Shown piece by piece: positions 18,298 through 26,847 of a stretch of 64,000 nt of DNA (position 1 is the first letter of the stretch; every line of letters starts with the position of its first letter). A program made the translations under genes and the position numbers. The stretch is from an uncultured Clostridia bacterium (GTDB lineage: Bacteria; Bacillota; Clostridia; UBA1381). The stretch is taken from the NCBI GenBank assembly GCA_934454145.1, contig CAKSFT010000011.1, forward strand, positions 40,847 through 104,846, read 5' to 3'. The notes under the pieces were generated by a model, which was not told where the DNA came from, searched no databases, and saw only the letters and a program-made list of their open reading frames with translations.

Positions 18298-18973
18298 TTA
18301 AATATTCACCTCCCAGTTCGTCACGGACAATTTTGCCGTCTGCGACTTCTATGACGCGTTTTTTCATCGCGTCGACAATTTCTTTGGCGTGTGTCGCCAT
18401 TATGATGGTCGTCCCCATGGAATTTATGTTCTCAAAAAGTTCCATGATTTCCATAGCTGTGCCGGGGTTCAGATTTCCTGTCGGCTCGTCGGCAATCAGG
18501 ATTGACGGATTGTTCACCAAAGCACGTGCAAGCGCAACACGCTGCTGTTCGCCGCCCGAAAGCTCGCGCGGAAATACCTTTGCCTTGTGGCTCAGACCAA
18601 CCTGGTTCAGCACAACAGGCACACGGCGGCGGATTTCTCTTTTTGAGGCGCCGACTATCTGCATTGCAAATTCTACGTTTTCGTACACGGTTCTGTCCTC
18701 AAGCAATCTGAAGTCCTGGAAAACAACGCCCATTTTGCGGCGCAGATACGGTATCTCCTTGTGCGTAATTTGCGTTATGTCCTCTCCATAAAGATAAACA
18801 TGCCCGGAGGTGACATTTTCTTCGCGCATGATGAGCTTTGTGATGGTGGTTTTCCCGGCGCCGCTGGTGCCGACCAGAAAGACAAACTCACCGTTTTCGA
18901 TTTTCAGATTCACTCCGTCAAGGGCAAGGGTGCCGTTGTCGTATTCTTTTACTACATCCACTAATTCTATCAT
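18284..18973 (-). CDS. ftsE: Cell division ATP-binding protein FtsE
   Basis: A 229-residue ABC ATPase with Walker A GTSGAGKTT, signature LSGGEQQRVALARA, Walker B ILIADEPTGNL and switch His in ATHAKEIV. Start placed at ATG 18973 with GGAG seven bases upstream; the product then begins MIELVDVVKEYDNGT as in homologues. It is the first gene of the ftsEX-M23-ctp unit, separated from the upstream PucR-type regulator by a large nested hairpin. Confidence 0.94.
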   Translation of the reverse strand: MIELVDVVKEYDNGTLALDGVNLKIENGEFVFLVGTSGAGKTTITKLIMREENVTSGHVYLYGEDITQITHKEIPYLRRKMGVVFQDFRLLEDRTVYENVEFAMQIVGASKREIRRRVPVVLNQVGLSHKAKVFPRELSGGEQQRVALARALVNNPSILIADEPTGNLNPGTAMEIMELFENINSMGTTIIMATHAKEIVDAMKKRVIEVADGKIVRDELGGEYLNEAE

Positions 18974-18992
18974 AAATAATCTCCATTCTGTC

Positions 18993-19076
18993 AAACGGAC
19001 TGTAAAAATCGGGCAAAAGCACCGAAAATGACATATAATTTTCGGTGTGCCGCACTGTTTTTACAGTCCCCCGTTT
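18993..19076 (-). terminator. Nested hairpin between the PucR-type gene and ftsE
   Basis: An outer stem (AAACGG/CCGTTT and ACTGTAAAAA/TTTTTACAGT) encloses an inner 10-bp hairpin CACCGAAAAT/ATTTTCGGTG. It lies just after the regulator's stop and just before the ftsE ribosome site, so it may terminate the first transcript or act as a processed leader. Confidence 0.65.
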
Positions 19077-19096
19077 AACCGGAAAATTCTTCGCGG

Positions 19097-20182
19097 TTAT
19101 ATTTTCATTGAATTTGATACAAGGTATTTGTGCACCATCATGGCAACCTTGAATACTATTGCCTGGTCAAATTTCCTCAGGTCAAGACCTGTAAGCTTGT
19201 ATATCTTTTCCAGTCTGTACACCAGTGTGTTTCTGTGTACAAAGAGCTGTCTTGATGTTTCGGACACATTCAGGTCGTTCTCAAAGAATTTGTTGATGGT
19301 GAGGATTGTTTCGTTGTCAAGCAAGGTGATGTCGCCTTTTTTGAAAACCTCCTGGAGGAAAAGCTCGCAAAGCTTTATCGGGAGCTGATAAATAAGTCTG
19401 CCGATTCCCAGGTTCTGATAGTTGAGGATATACTTTTCCTCGTTGAAAACCTTGCCGACTTCCAGGGCAATCTGTGCTTCTTTATAAGCGCTGTTAAGCT
19501 CGTTTATCGTTTCTGCAACCGTGCTTACGCCGACAAGAACCGTCAGCATGGTTTCGGCACGGATTGTGTCCAGTATGGATTGTGCGACAGAGTCAAGATA
19601 TTCCGACGTAGTGCTGTCGCGGAGTTCTTTTATGAGTACAATGTTGTCGCTGTCAATGTTCACGACAAAATCACGTTCCTTGTCGGGAAACATGTTTCTT
19701 ATGACTTCGTATATTCCGCTGTCGCCGCGCTTCTGGACTTTTATATAGAATACCGCGCGCGGAATATCTGTTTCCACATGCAGCTCGTGTGCCTTTTGGT
19801 GCAAATCGTAAGCAAGCATGTTGTCAAAGATAATGTTCTGGACAAATATGGTTTTGTCATATTTTTCGTCATAATAATAGCGTACGTTGTTTGCGGCAAC
19901 AGTGACAGCGTTGCAGCAATATTTTGAAACCTCGTCTATGCCCTCTACATAAACTATGTATTCGGGGTAAGGTTTGCCGGAAAGCAGACGAACCGTGTAG
20001 CCGTTTTTGAAGAAAATTTTGTCATCGTTCGGTACAGCATAAACCAATTCTTCTATAATGTCCTCCGAAACCTCGTTTCCGTTTGAGGCAAGAACAAGCC
20101 CCTGTGCATCGGCTATACCGAAACGTTTGGGGAATACTTCCGCCATCTGGGCAACAATGTTTTGAAATGCTTTACTAATCAT
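19097..20182 (-). CDS. PucR/CdaR-type transcriptional regulator
   Basis: A 361-residue regulator. The N-terminal part (FGIADAQGLVLASNG) resembles the sugar-diacid/GAF-like sensing domain of CdaR. The middle matches the GGDEF-like PucR region (MLTVLVGVSTVAETINELNSAYKEA). The C-terminus is the PucR helix-turn-helix: LNVSETSRQLFVHRNTLVYR. No catabolic gene lies directly beside it; ftsE follows on the same strand, an arrangement I believe is common in related Clostridia. Ligand unknown. Confidence 0.85.
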   Translation of the reverse strand: MISKAFQNIVAQMAEVFPKRFGIADAQGLVLASNGNEVSEDIIEELVYAVPNDDKIFFKNGYTVRLLSGKPYPEYIVYVEGIDEVSKYCCNAVTVAANNVRYYYDEKYDKTIFVQNIIFDNMLAYDLHQKAHELHVETDIPRAVFYIKVQKRGDSGIYEVIRNMFPDKERDFVVNIDSDNIVLIKELRDSTTSEYLDSVAQSILDTIRAETMLTVLVGVSTVAETINELNSAYKEAQIALEVGKVFNEEKYILNYQNLGIGRLIYQLPIKLCELFLQEVFKKGDITLLDNETILTINKFFENDLNVSETSRQLFVHRNTLVYRLEKIYKLTGLDLRKFDQAIVFKVAMMVHKYLVSNSMKI

Positions 20183-20493
20183 AATAAATCCTCCGCTTTA
20201 TATTAAATTTTTACATAAATCTACAAAGAAGATAAACCCTGTGCATACCATCGCAAATGTGAAAAAATAAGGATTTTTATACACCCGGCAATCATACACG
20301 AAAATATTATATCATAAAAATCGGCATTTGTACAGTTTTTTTGAAGAAAAAATTTAATTTTTTTGTAACATTTACAATATATTCACAAAATTTTGGCATT
20401 GCGGCAAATATTTTGCCTTATATTAAGGAAAAAAAATAGACCGGAAAATATATTTTTTTGAGCTTTTTGACGAACAAAACGGGAAATTTATAC

Positions 20494-20522
20494 TTTACAA
20501 TGCGTACAGAGCGTGGTATAAT
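20494..20522 (+). promoter_or_regulatory. Promoter of the dlt-like operon
   Basis: TTTACA (20494-20499), 17-base spacer, TATAAT (20517-20522). The transcript would start about 50 bases before the TTG start of the adenylation gene. The rest of the 20183-20578 gap is AT-rich and holds nothing else I can support. Confidence 0.75.
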
Positions 20523-20578
20523 AATTACGTTTGATGAAAAACATATCCATGACGCTTTTTTGGACGGAGGTTATTATA

Positions 20579-22084
20579 TTGCAGACAAATGTGCTTGAAT
20601 ATCTGGAAAAGTCGGCGCAGAGATATCCCGACAAGGTTGCCTTTTGTGATGAAAGCGGAGAAATAACGTTTTCGCAGTTGCTTTTGAATTCGAAAAAAAT
20701 CGGCACGGCAATTGCCGAAAAGACGGGCAGGACAAATTGCCCGATAGGCGTTGTGACAGACCGCAATTTCCGCACGGTGGAGGCTTTTATGGGAGTGCTG
20801 CAAAGCGGAAACTTTTATGTGCCGATAGACAGCAATATGCCGTCAAAGCGCTTGGAGGCAATCTGTGAATCTCTTTCGCCGGAGCTGATTTTATATCACG
20901 AAAAGGACAAGGTGTCGGATTTGCTGCAAGGCGCGGCGTTGGACTATACCTCTGCGGACACGGTTGACGAACAGCTCTTGATGGACAGGAGAAGCAAGGT
21001 TTTGGATATAGACCCGGTTTATGTCATATACACTTCCGGTTCGACGGGGACGCCGAAGGGCATTGTAATTTCGCACAAGTCGGTGATAGATTTCACAGAC
21101 TGGATGGCAGACGCAATCGGCTATGTGCACGAGGATATATTTGCCAATCAGGCGCCGTTCTATTTTGACTGTTCTGTGAAGGATTTGTACATGACGCTGA
21201 AGATGGGGGCGTGCGACTGCATTATCCCCAAAAAATTGTTTATGTTCCCGACACTGCTTATAGATTTTTTGAACGAGCACAAAGTCACGGCGCTGACTTG
21301 GGCAACATCGGGGTTCAACCTGGTTGCGGGCTCGGGGATTCTTGAGAAAAAGAAACCGCAGTTTCTCAAAAAGGTCGCCGTCGGCGGAGAAGCCATGCTT
21401 GCAAAAAATCTGAACATTTGGCGGAGCGCGCTCCCAAATGTTGAATATGTAAATCTTTACGGTCCGACAGAGGTCACGGTTGATTGCACATATTTTGCGG
21501 TGACGGGGGAATATAAAGATTATGATGCAATCCCGATTGGGAAAGCGTGTGAAAATAAGGAAGTTCTTTTACTTGACGATGATTTGAAACCCGTAAAAGA
21601 CGGCGAGCCGGGCGAGATTTGCGTGCGCGGAACGGGGCTTTCGCGCGGATATTACAATGAGCCGGAAAAGACGGAGGCGGCTTTTGTAAGGAATCCGAAT
21701 GTCCCGTATATCGACTATATTTACAGAACAGGCGATATCGGGGTAAGGCGAGAGGACGGAAACATTGTTTTCCGGGCACGGCGCGACGGGCAGATAAAGC
21801 ATATGGGATACCGCATTGAGCTTGGCGAAATTGAACGCGGAATAAACAGCCTCGGCATGATTAAGGCGGCTGTGTGCTTTTACGATTCTGCACGTGCGCG
21901 GATTGTGTGTGTATACGAAGGCGAGGCGGACAGCCGGGAGATTGTCAGGGGCGTTTCGGGGATTCTCCCCAAATATATGCTCCCAAACATTTACCGCAAG
22001 GTTGAAAAAATGCCGTATAACGCAAATTCCAAGATAGACCGCGTACTCCTGAGAAAGGAGTATGAAGATGAATCGAATCACTGA
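20579..22084 (+). CDS. DltA-like amino acid adenylation enzyme (carrier protein ligase)
   Basis: A 501-residue adenylation enzyme of the DltA/NRPS type that activates an amino acid as AMP ester and loads it on a carrier protein. Core motifs: YTSGSTGTPKG (about 150-160), YGPTE (about 295), YRTGD and the terminal catalytic Lys in NSKIDR. TTG 20579 is the start because GGAGG lies 8 bases upstream; the longer ATG frame has no site. Asp197 in FDCSV, the amino-group ligand in DltA, is kept. The position matching Cys269 of Bacillus cereus DltA (FCGE), which shapes D-Ala selectivity, is Gly (VGGE). I infer an amino acid substrate that may not be D-Ala. Four coupled genes follow. Confidence 0.85.
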   Translation: MQTNVLEYLEKSAQRYPDKVAFCDESGEITFSQLLLNSKKIGTAIAEKTGRTNCPIGVVTDRNFRTVEAFMGVLQSGNFYVPIDSNMPSKRLEAICESLSPELILYHEKDKVSDLLQGAALDYTSADTVDEQLLMDRRSKVLDIDPVYVIYTSGSTGTPKGIVISHKSVIDFTDWMADAIGYVHEDIFANQAPFYFDCSVKDLYMTLKMGACDCIIPKKLFMFPTLLIDFLNEHKVTALTWATSGFNLVAGSGILEKKKPQFLKKVAVGGEAMLAKNLNIWRSALPNVEYVNLYGPTEVTVDCTYFAVTGEYKDYDAIPIGKACENKEVLLLDDDLKPVKDGEPGEICVRGTGLSRGYYNEPEKTEAAFVRNPNVPYIDYIYRTGDIGVRREDGNIVFRARRDGQIKHMGYRIELGEIERGINSLGMIKAAVCFYDSARARIVCVYEGEADSREIVRGVSGILPKYMLPNIYRKVEKMPYNANSKIDRVLLRKEYEDESNH

Positions 22085-22817
22085 TTATAAGCAGGTTTCG
22101 CCATTGGTGATGAAATATTTCAGGCGCGGCGTTGTGACGAATAATTTTCTGGGTGCCGACGATTTCAGGGCAGAGATTGCCGAAGGAAACCTGTTTTTTG
22201 ACGCGGAAGACGGGGCGCTGAAGCTTTATGTAAAGCGTAATGGTTTTTATGTCTTGTATTTTTACGTTTTTCCCGATTGCAGCCTGGGCGGATTGCCGGG
22301 GGCGAACCTTGTATGCGAAGTGTCGCAAAAATGCGAAGAAATTTTGCAAAACAGTGGTTTTTCAAAATTTGCCGAAAGGGTGAAACTGGAAAGAATCGGG
22401 AAAGAGGAAAACGGCGGCTTGACTGAAACCGCGATGGCGGCCGATGCGGAGGAAATATTTTTACTGATGCAGAAAAGCTTTGATGAGCGCAGTGCATATC
22501 TGCCGACGCTGACACAGCTTCGCACGGAATGTGAAAACGGATTTGTGAAAATTGTGCGCGGCGGTGACGGAATCAGCGGAGCACTGAGATGGGGAATTGG
22601 CGGAAAAACCGCATTGATAAAGCATTTGTGCGTGAAAAGCACAGAACGCGGAAAGGGGACGGCAAAAAGGCTTTGTGCCACGGTTTTGGCAGAGCATGAA
22701 AGGTGTGCCGTGCATACCGGAAAGGACAACAAGCCGGCGCTTTCGCTTTACAAAAGCATGGGATTTTGTGAGGCTGAAAGCGAGTCGGCAATATATATGA
22801 AAGGATTAAAAAAATGA
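22068..22817 (+). CDS. GNAT-family acyltransferase embedded in the dlt-like operon
   Basis: A 249-residue protein with a clear C-terminal GNAT fold: IKHLCVKSTERGKGTAKRLC is the acetyl-CoA binding RGxGxA segment, and ALSLYKSMGFCEAESE the final strand pair. The N-terminal half (LFFDAEDGALKLYVKRNG) could be a second, degenerate GNAT lobe. Start taken as ATG 22068 (seven bases after AAAGGAG), overlapping the end of the adenylation gene; ATG 22062 is too close to the site. It overlaps the carrier gene by ATGA. Such a gene is not part of the classical dltABCD set. It might N-acylate the loaded amino acid, but no substrate can be read from the sequence. Confidence 0.8.
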   Translation: MNRITDYKQVSPLVMKYFRRGVVTNNFLGADDFRAEIAEGNLFFDAEDGALKLYVKRNGFYVLYFYVFPDCSLGGLPGANLVCEVSQKCEEILQNSGFSKFAERVKLERIGKEENGGLTETAMAADAEEIFLLMQKSFDERSAYLPTLTQLRTECENGFVKIVRGGDGISGALRWGIGGKTALIKHLCVKSTERGKGTAKRLCATVLAEHERCAVHTGKDNKPALSLYKSMGFCEAESESAIYMKGLKK

Positions 22818-23038
22818 TTGACAAGAACAGAATAATTGAAATAATTTCGGAAATCTGCCCGGGGGCGGATTTGGAATCGGATGCGCTGATTGACGACGGC
22901 GTTTTGGATTCGTTTGACATTGTTGCGATAGTCAGCGAGCTGATAGACGCTTTTGACGCGGAGATAAGCGTCGAGGACATCGTGCCGGAAAACTTTAATT
23001 CTATAGATGCAATTGTAAAAATGCTTGAGAGTAAATGA
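22814..23038 (+). CDS. DltC-like acyl/aminoacyl carrier protein
   Basis: A 74-residue acidic four-helix carrier protein. The phosphopantetheine attachment Ser lies in DDGVLDSFDIV, close to the DltC pattern (DSF rather than DSL). ISVEDIVPENFNSIDAIVKM is the typical third-fourth helix region. ATG 22814 overlaps the GNAT stop (ATGA). Its partners are presumably the adenylation enzyme upstream and the MBOAT acyltransferase 58 bases downstream. A phosphopantetheinyl transferase is not in the window. Confidence 0.9.
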   Translation: MIDKNRIIEIISEICPGADLESDALIDDGVLDSFDIVAIVSELIDAFDAEISVEDIVPENFNSIDAIVKMLESK

Positions 23039-23096
23039 TGCCCGGCTTTTGGGGGATAATTTGTGCTTTTTGCACGGGAAGGAACGGTTGTAGAAA

Positions 23097-24632
23097 ATGG
23101 CATTTACATCGGCGGCGTTTGTTGTTTTTCTGGCGGCCGCGGCGGCGGCTTATTATCTTGCGCCCAAAAAGCAGAGATGGCTTGTTTTGCTTGTTTTCAG
23201 CTATGTATTTTACCTGTCGGGCGGCGTGGGGGTTTTGGGATATATCCTTTTTACAACCCTGACGTCATATTTCCTGGGGATACAAATCGGCAAGGCAGGC
23301 AAAGGCGCCGAAACGAAAGAAGAAAAAAAGGCGGCAAAAAAGAAAAAAAGATTGTTTGCCGCGGCGGCGCTTTTGCTGAATTTCGGGCTTTTGTATTTTG
23401 TCAAGTATTGGAACTTTACACTTGATTTGATTAAGATACCGGGCACGGTGCTGCGTTTTAACATTGTTTTGCCGCTTGGGATATCGTTTTACATATTCCA
23501 GTCGATGGGATATATCATAGATTTGGTGCGCGGCAAATATCCTCCGCAAAAGAATCTTTTGAAGTTTGCGCTGTTCATCTCTTTCTTCCCGCAGCTGACA
23601 CAGGGGCCGATTGGGCGTTATGACGCGCTTGCCCCGCAGTTGTACCGCGGAAATGAATTGTCGGCAGACAATTTTAAAGAGGGCGCAAAGCTCTTGTTTT
23701 GGGGATATCTCAAAAAGCTTGTCGTGGCAGACCGCGCATCGGTTGTGGCATGCGCTGTCATAGACAGCTACGGAGATTATCACGGTTCGGTCATTCTTTT
23801 CGGTGTGGTATTCTATTGCATACAGCTATACTGCGATTTCTCGGGAGGCATTGACATCGCAAGGGGAGCGGCGCGCCTTTTTGGTGTGGACATGGCGCAG
23901 AACTTCCGACGGCCGATTTTCGCGACAAGCCTTGCCGATTTTTGGAGAAGGTGGCACATAACGCTCGGCACATGGCTGAAAGACTATTTGTTTTATCCGA
24001 TAACACTTTCAAAGCCCTTTATAAATCTGGGAAAATTCACAAGAAAACACATAAAGGGGAAGGCAGGTAAAATTCTGCCTACTTCTATGGCGACATTTAT
24101 CGTATATTTTGTCATCGGAATATGGCACGGGGCAAGCTGGAAATATATACTTTTCGGCTTTTGGAACGGTACGCTGATTACCGCCGCGCTTTTGCTTGAG
24201 CCGTGTTTTGTTTCCGCAAAGTCGCGTCTGGGGATAAAGGACGACAAGACATGGTATCGGATAATGTGTATGGTGCGGACAACGGTGATAATCGTCGCGG
24301 GCAGATATATAACGCGTGCGTCGGGTGTCGGCGCGGCAGCGGACATGCTTTGGCGCACTGTTTCCGACTTTGCGCCACGGTCGCTTTTTGACGGCACGCT
24401 TATGAGCCTGGGGCTTGGCATGGCAGATTATCTGGTCATCGCGGCAGGGGCGGCGCTGATATTTGTCCTTGAACTCGGTGATGAGCTGGGCGTGAGGATA
24501 ACGGAAAAAATTGAACAGAAAGGAAATGCGGCGGTGTTTGCGACTGTGTTTGCGGCTGTTTTGTTTTTTGTTGTTTTCGGTATATTCAGGGGCGATTATA
24601 TTGCGTCCGAATTTATATATAAACAGTTTTAG
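23097..24632 (+). CDS. MBOAT family O-acyltransferase (DltB/AlgI-like)
   Basis: A 511-residue polytopic membrane protein with about ten hydrophobic segments. It has the two conserved MBOAT His regions: FWRRWHITLGTWLKDYLFYP and the catalytic His in VIGIWHGASWKYILFGFWNG. Length is closer to AlgI/PatA-type polysaccharide O-acetyltransferases than to the roughly 400-residue DltB. MBOATs of this class take an acyl group from a cytoplasmic donor (here presumably the charged carrier protein) to an exported glycan or partner. A positively charged loop (KEEKKAAKKKKRL) follows the second helix. Confidence 0.9.
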   Translation: MAFTSAAFVVFLAAAAAAYYLAPKKQRWLVLLVFSYVFYLSGGVGVLGYILFTTLTSYFLGIQIGKAGKGAETKEEKKAAKKKKRLFAAAALLLNFGLLYFVKYWNFTLDLIKIPGTVLRFNIVLPLGISFYIFQSMGYIIDLVRGKYPPQKNLLKFALFISFFPQLTQGPIGRYDALAPQLYRGNELSADNFKEGAKLLFWGYLKKLVVADRASVVACAVIDSYGDYHGSVILFGVVFYCIQLYCDFSGGIDIARGAARLFGVDMAQNFRRPIFATSLADFWRRWHITLGTWLKDYLFYPITLSKPFINLGKFTRKHIKGKAGKILPTSMATFIVYFVIGIWHGASWKYILFGFWNGTLITAALLLEPCFVSAKSRLGIKDDKTWYRIMCMVRTTVIIVAGRYITRASGVGAAADMLWRTVSDFAPRSLFDGTLMSLGLGMADYLVIAAGAALIFVLELGDELGVRITEKIEQKGNAAVFATVFAAVLFFVVFGIFRGDYIASEFIYKQF

Positions 24633-24643
24633 AGGAGAGATAT

Positions 24644-26446
24644 ATGAATTCAAAAAGATGGTGTGTGCTGAGTATTGCCGCCGCATTTTGTGCGGTTTTG
24701 GCAGTTGTTGTTTTTAATGTTTTGACAGACCCGTTTGGGGTGTTTGGCTCGGAATGGTATTCTTACAGCGAAACAAACAACCCCAGGGTGGCAAAAATTG
24801 AATATCTTAAGAAGAACCATGACAAATATGATTCTTATATTATAGGCTGTTCCTCGACAAGCTCTTATCCCGTGGAGGATTTGAACAGATACATGGATGC
24901 CAGGTTTTACAATCTTATCATGTACGGCGCGGACATGTACGACGTGGAACAGACGGTTTATTATGTGGGCGAAAATTATGAGATGAAAAACCTTGTGGTA
25001 AACCTTTATATTGCAAACGGCTTTGATTATAATTATGAACCGGACCGCCTGACAGGCTCGATGCACCACGATGTGGACGGCAGCTCAAAGCTTGGGTTTT
25101 ATTTCAAGTATGCTTTTGCAAATCCGCAGTATTCTTTTGCAAAGCTGAAGGCGGAGAAACATGACAGGTATCTCTCGGAAAGCTTTGACGTATTTTTGGA
25201 AGACAGCGGCGCATATGACAAAAGGAAACGCGACGCGGAGCATATTTCGGATTTGGAAGAATATTATGAAAGATATCCGGCTTTTGCCGATTATCCGGTG
25301 GGGGATTATCCGCTTTCAAAGTTTGACGAAAATGCCGAAAGCCTCATGCGCATCAGGGAATTTTGTGAGGATCGCGGCATAAATCTGATTGTTGTCAATG
25401 CCCCGATATATTATGATTATTTTAAGTGTATACCGCGGAGTGATATAGAAAAATTTTATGAAACGATTGCCCAAAAGGTGGATTTTTGGGATTTTTCTGT
25501 GAGCTCGGTAAGTCTGGAGCCGCGGTATTTTTATGACGAAACGCATTTCCGCAATGATGTGGGCAGAATGGCGCTTGCGCGGATATTTGGTGATTCTTCG
25601 GTGTATGTCCCTGCGGATTTCGGCGTGCATGTCACGGCGGACAATGTTTCGGGGCATGTCGGCGGATTTTACGGCAAGGAATTTTCCGATTCCGGATATA
25701 CAAAAAAGCTTCCTGTGCTTTTGTATCACCACATAGCGGAAGAAACGGACGAAAACGAAATGATTGTGACCCCGGCGACCTTTGAAGAACACATGCGGAT
25801 AGTGAAAGAAAACGGATTTTCGTCTGTGACCGTTCAAGATGTTGTGCAATATATTGAGCAGGGAAGGGATTTGCCGCAAAATCCGATTTTGATTACTTTT
25901 GACGACGGATATATGAGCAATTATGATTATGCGTATCCGATTTTGAAAAAGTATGGATTGAAAGGGACGATATTTGCGGTGGGCAGTACATTCGGGGGCG
26001 ACACGTACCCCGGCACGGACGAGAAGATTTTTCCGCATTTTGGGGAAAAGGAAATGTACGAAATGGAGCAATCGGGTGTAGTGGAGGTTTATTCACATAC
26101 CTATGATATGCATCAGAGCGAGAAATATCAGACCGGCACTGTGTATGGCGATGTTTTGCAGAAGAAAGGGGAAAGCGACGCGGAATATGCCGCACGAGTG
26201 AAAAACGACACGGCAATGTGGGAAAAAGCACTCGGTAAAAAGTGCACCGCTTTGGCATTTCCGCATGGTGTCAGCGACTTGTTTTCACAGGAACTTTTAA
26301 ACGAATGCGGCACAAAGCTGACATTTTCCACAAACCCCAAGACCGACACGCTTATAAAAGGACTTTCCGATTCGGGATATAATATAGGAAGATATACCGT
26401 AACGGACAGCATGACGGGTGAGGATTTGCTGAGAATTCTCCGATGA
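24644..26446 (+). CDS. Membrane-anchored SGNH/AlgX-like domain fused to a polysaccharide deacetylase
   Basis: 600 residues. An N-terminal anchor (WCVLSIAAAFCAVLAVVVF) is followed by an SGNH/AlgX/DltD-like domain with Ser in IIGCSSTSS and the Asp/His pair in FYDETHFRNDVG (about 295-305). From about residue 365 comes a NodB-type domain: LPVLLYHHIAEE, the metal/catalytic motif ITFDDGY and VEVYSHTYDMH, with a later AFPHG. It therefore combines an acyl-transfer partner like DltD/AlgX with a PgaB/IcaB-like N-deacetylase. GAGGAGAG precedes ATG 24644; the gene ends the operon. Context suggests combined O-acylation and N-deacetylation of an extracellular polymer. Confidence 0.85.
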   Translation: MNSKRWCVLSIAAAFCAVLAVVVFNVLTDPFGVFGSEWYSYSETNNPRVAKIEYLKKNHDKYDSYIIGCSSTSSYPVEDLNRYMDARFYNLIMYGADMYDVEQTVYYVGENYEMKNLVVNLYIANGFDYNYEPDRLTGSMHHDVDGSSKLGFYFKYAFANPQYSFAKLKAEKHDRYLSESFDVFLEDSGAYDKRKRDAEHISDLEEYYERYPAFADYPVGDYPLSKFDENAESLMRIREFCEDRGINLIVVNAPIYYDYFKCIPRSDIEKFYETIAQKVDFWDFSVSSVSLEPRYFYDETHFRNDVGRMALARIFGDSSVYVPADFGVHVTADNVSGHVGGFYGKEFSDSGYTKKLPVLLYHHIAEETDENEMIVTPATFEEHMRIVKENGFSSVTVQDVVQYIEQGRDLPQNPILITFDDGYMSNYDYAYPILKKYGLKGTIFAVGSTFGGDTYPGTDEKIFPHFGEKEMYEMEQSGVVEVYSHTYDMHQSEKYQTGTVYGDVLQKKGESDAEYAARVKNDTAMWEKALGKKCTALAFPHGVSDLFSQELLNECGTKLTFSTNPKTDTLIKGLSDSGYNIGRYTVTDSMTGEDLLRILR

Positions 26447-26456
26447 CTTTAATATG

Positions 26457-26511
26457 GAACCCCGAAAGCTTTTGACCGCGCGGACAAATGTTTTCGGGGT
26501 TCAAAATTTTT
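26457..26511 (+). terminator. Intrinsic terminator of the dlt-like operon
   Basis: GAACCCCGAAA pairs with TTTCGGGGTTC across a 24-base loop, followed by AAAATTTTTTT, about 10 bases after the last stop. Confidence 0.85.
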
Positions 26512-26600
26512 TTGAAAAAACTGCAACATTTTCCTTTTGTCAATTGTTCTATAAGTGAGGACCTCAAAAAAGAGAAAACAAAAACTAAAAAACAATTATA

Positions 26601-26816
26601 TAGGTAATTGTAAAACTAATGTTTTCCAATTAATATTCTTGGGTAGAAATAAAAAGTTCCGGCTGATTTTAATTTTACAGCAAGTTGAAACTTTTTATTT
26701 CAGCCAAAAATGACGCACATGTCGTCATTTTTGATTACCAATCAGGGGTTGGCACCCCCGATACCCCCGCAAAGATGCGGTGGCTAATTGTAAAATTTAC
26801 ATTTTACAATTACCTA
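26601..26816. repeat. MITE-like element, copy A, with palindromic ends
   Basis: A 216-base non-coding element. It begins TAGGTAATTGTAAAA and ends TTTTACAATTACCTA, perfect 15-base terminal inverted repeats, and each end is itself a 30-36 base palindrome. Inside are two more hairpins: AAAAAGTT/AACTTTTT and ATGACGCACATGTCGTCAT. The 13-mer AAAAACAATTATA occurs directly on both sides (26588-26600 and 26817-26829), like a target-site duplication. About 165 bases align with copy B at 36605-36788. No transposase is present. Confidence 0.8.
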
Positions 26817-26847
26817 AAAAACAATTATAAAAAAGGAGAAATGAATT

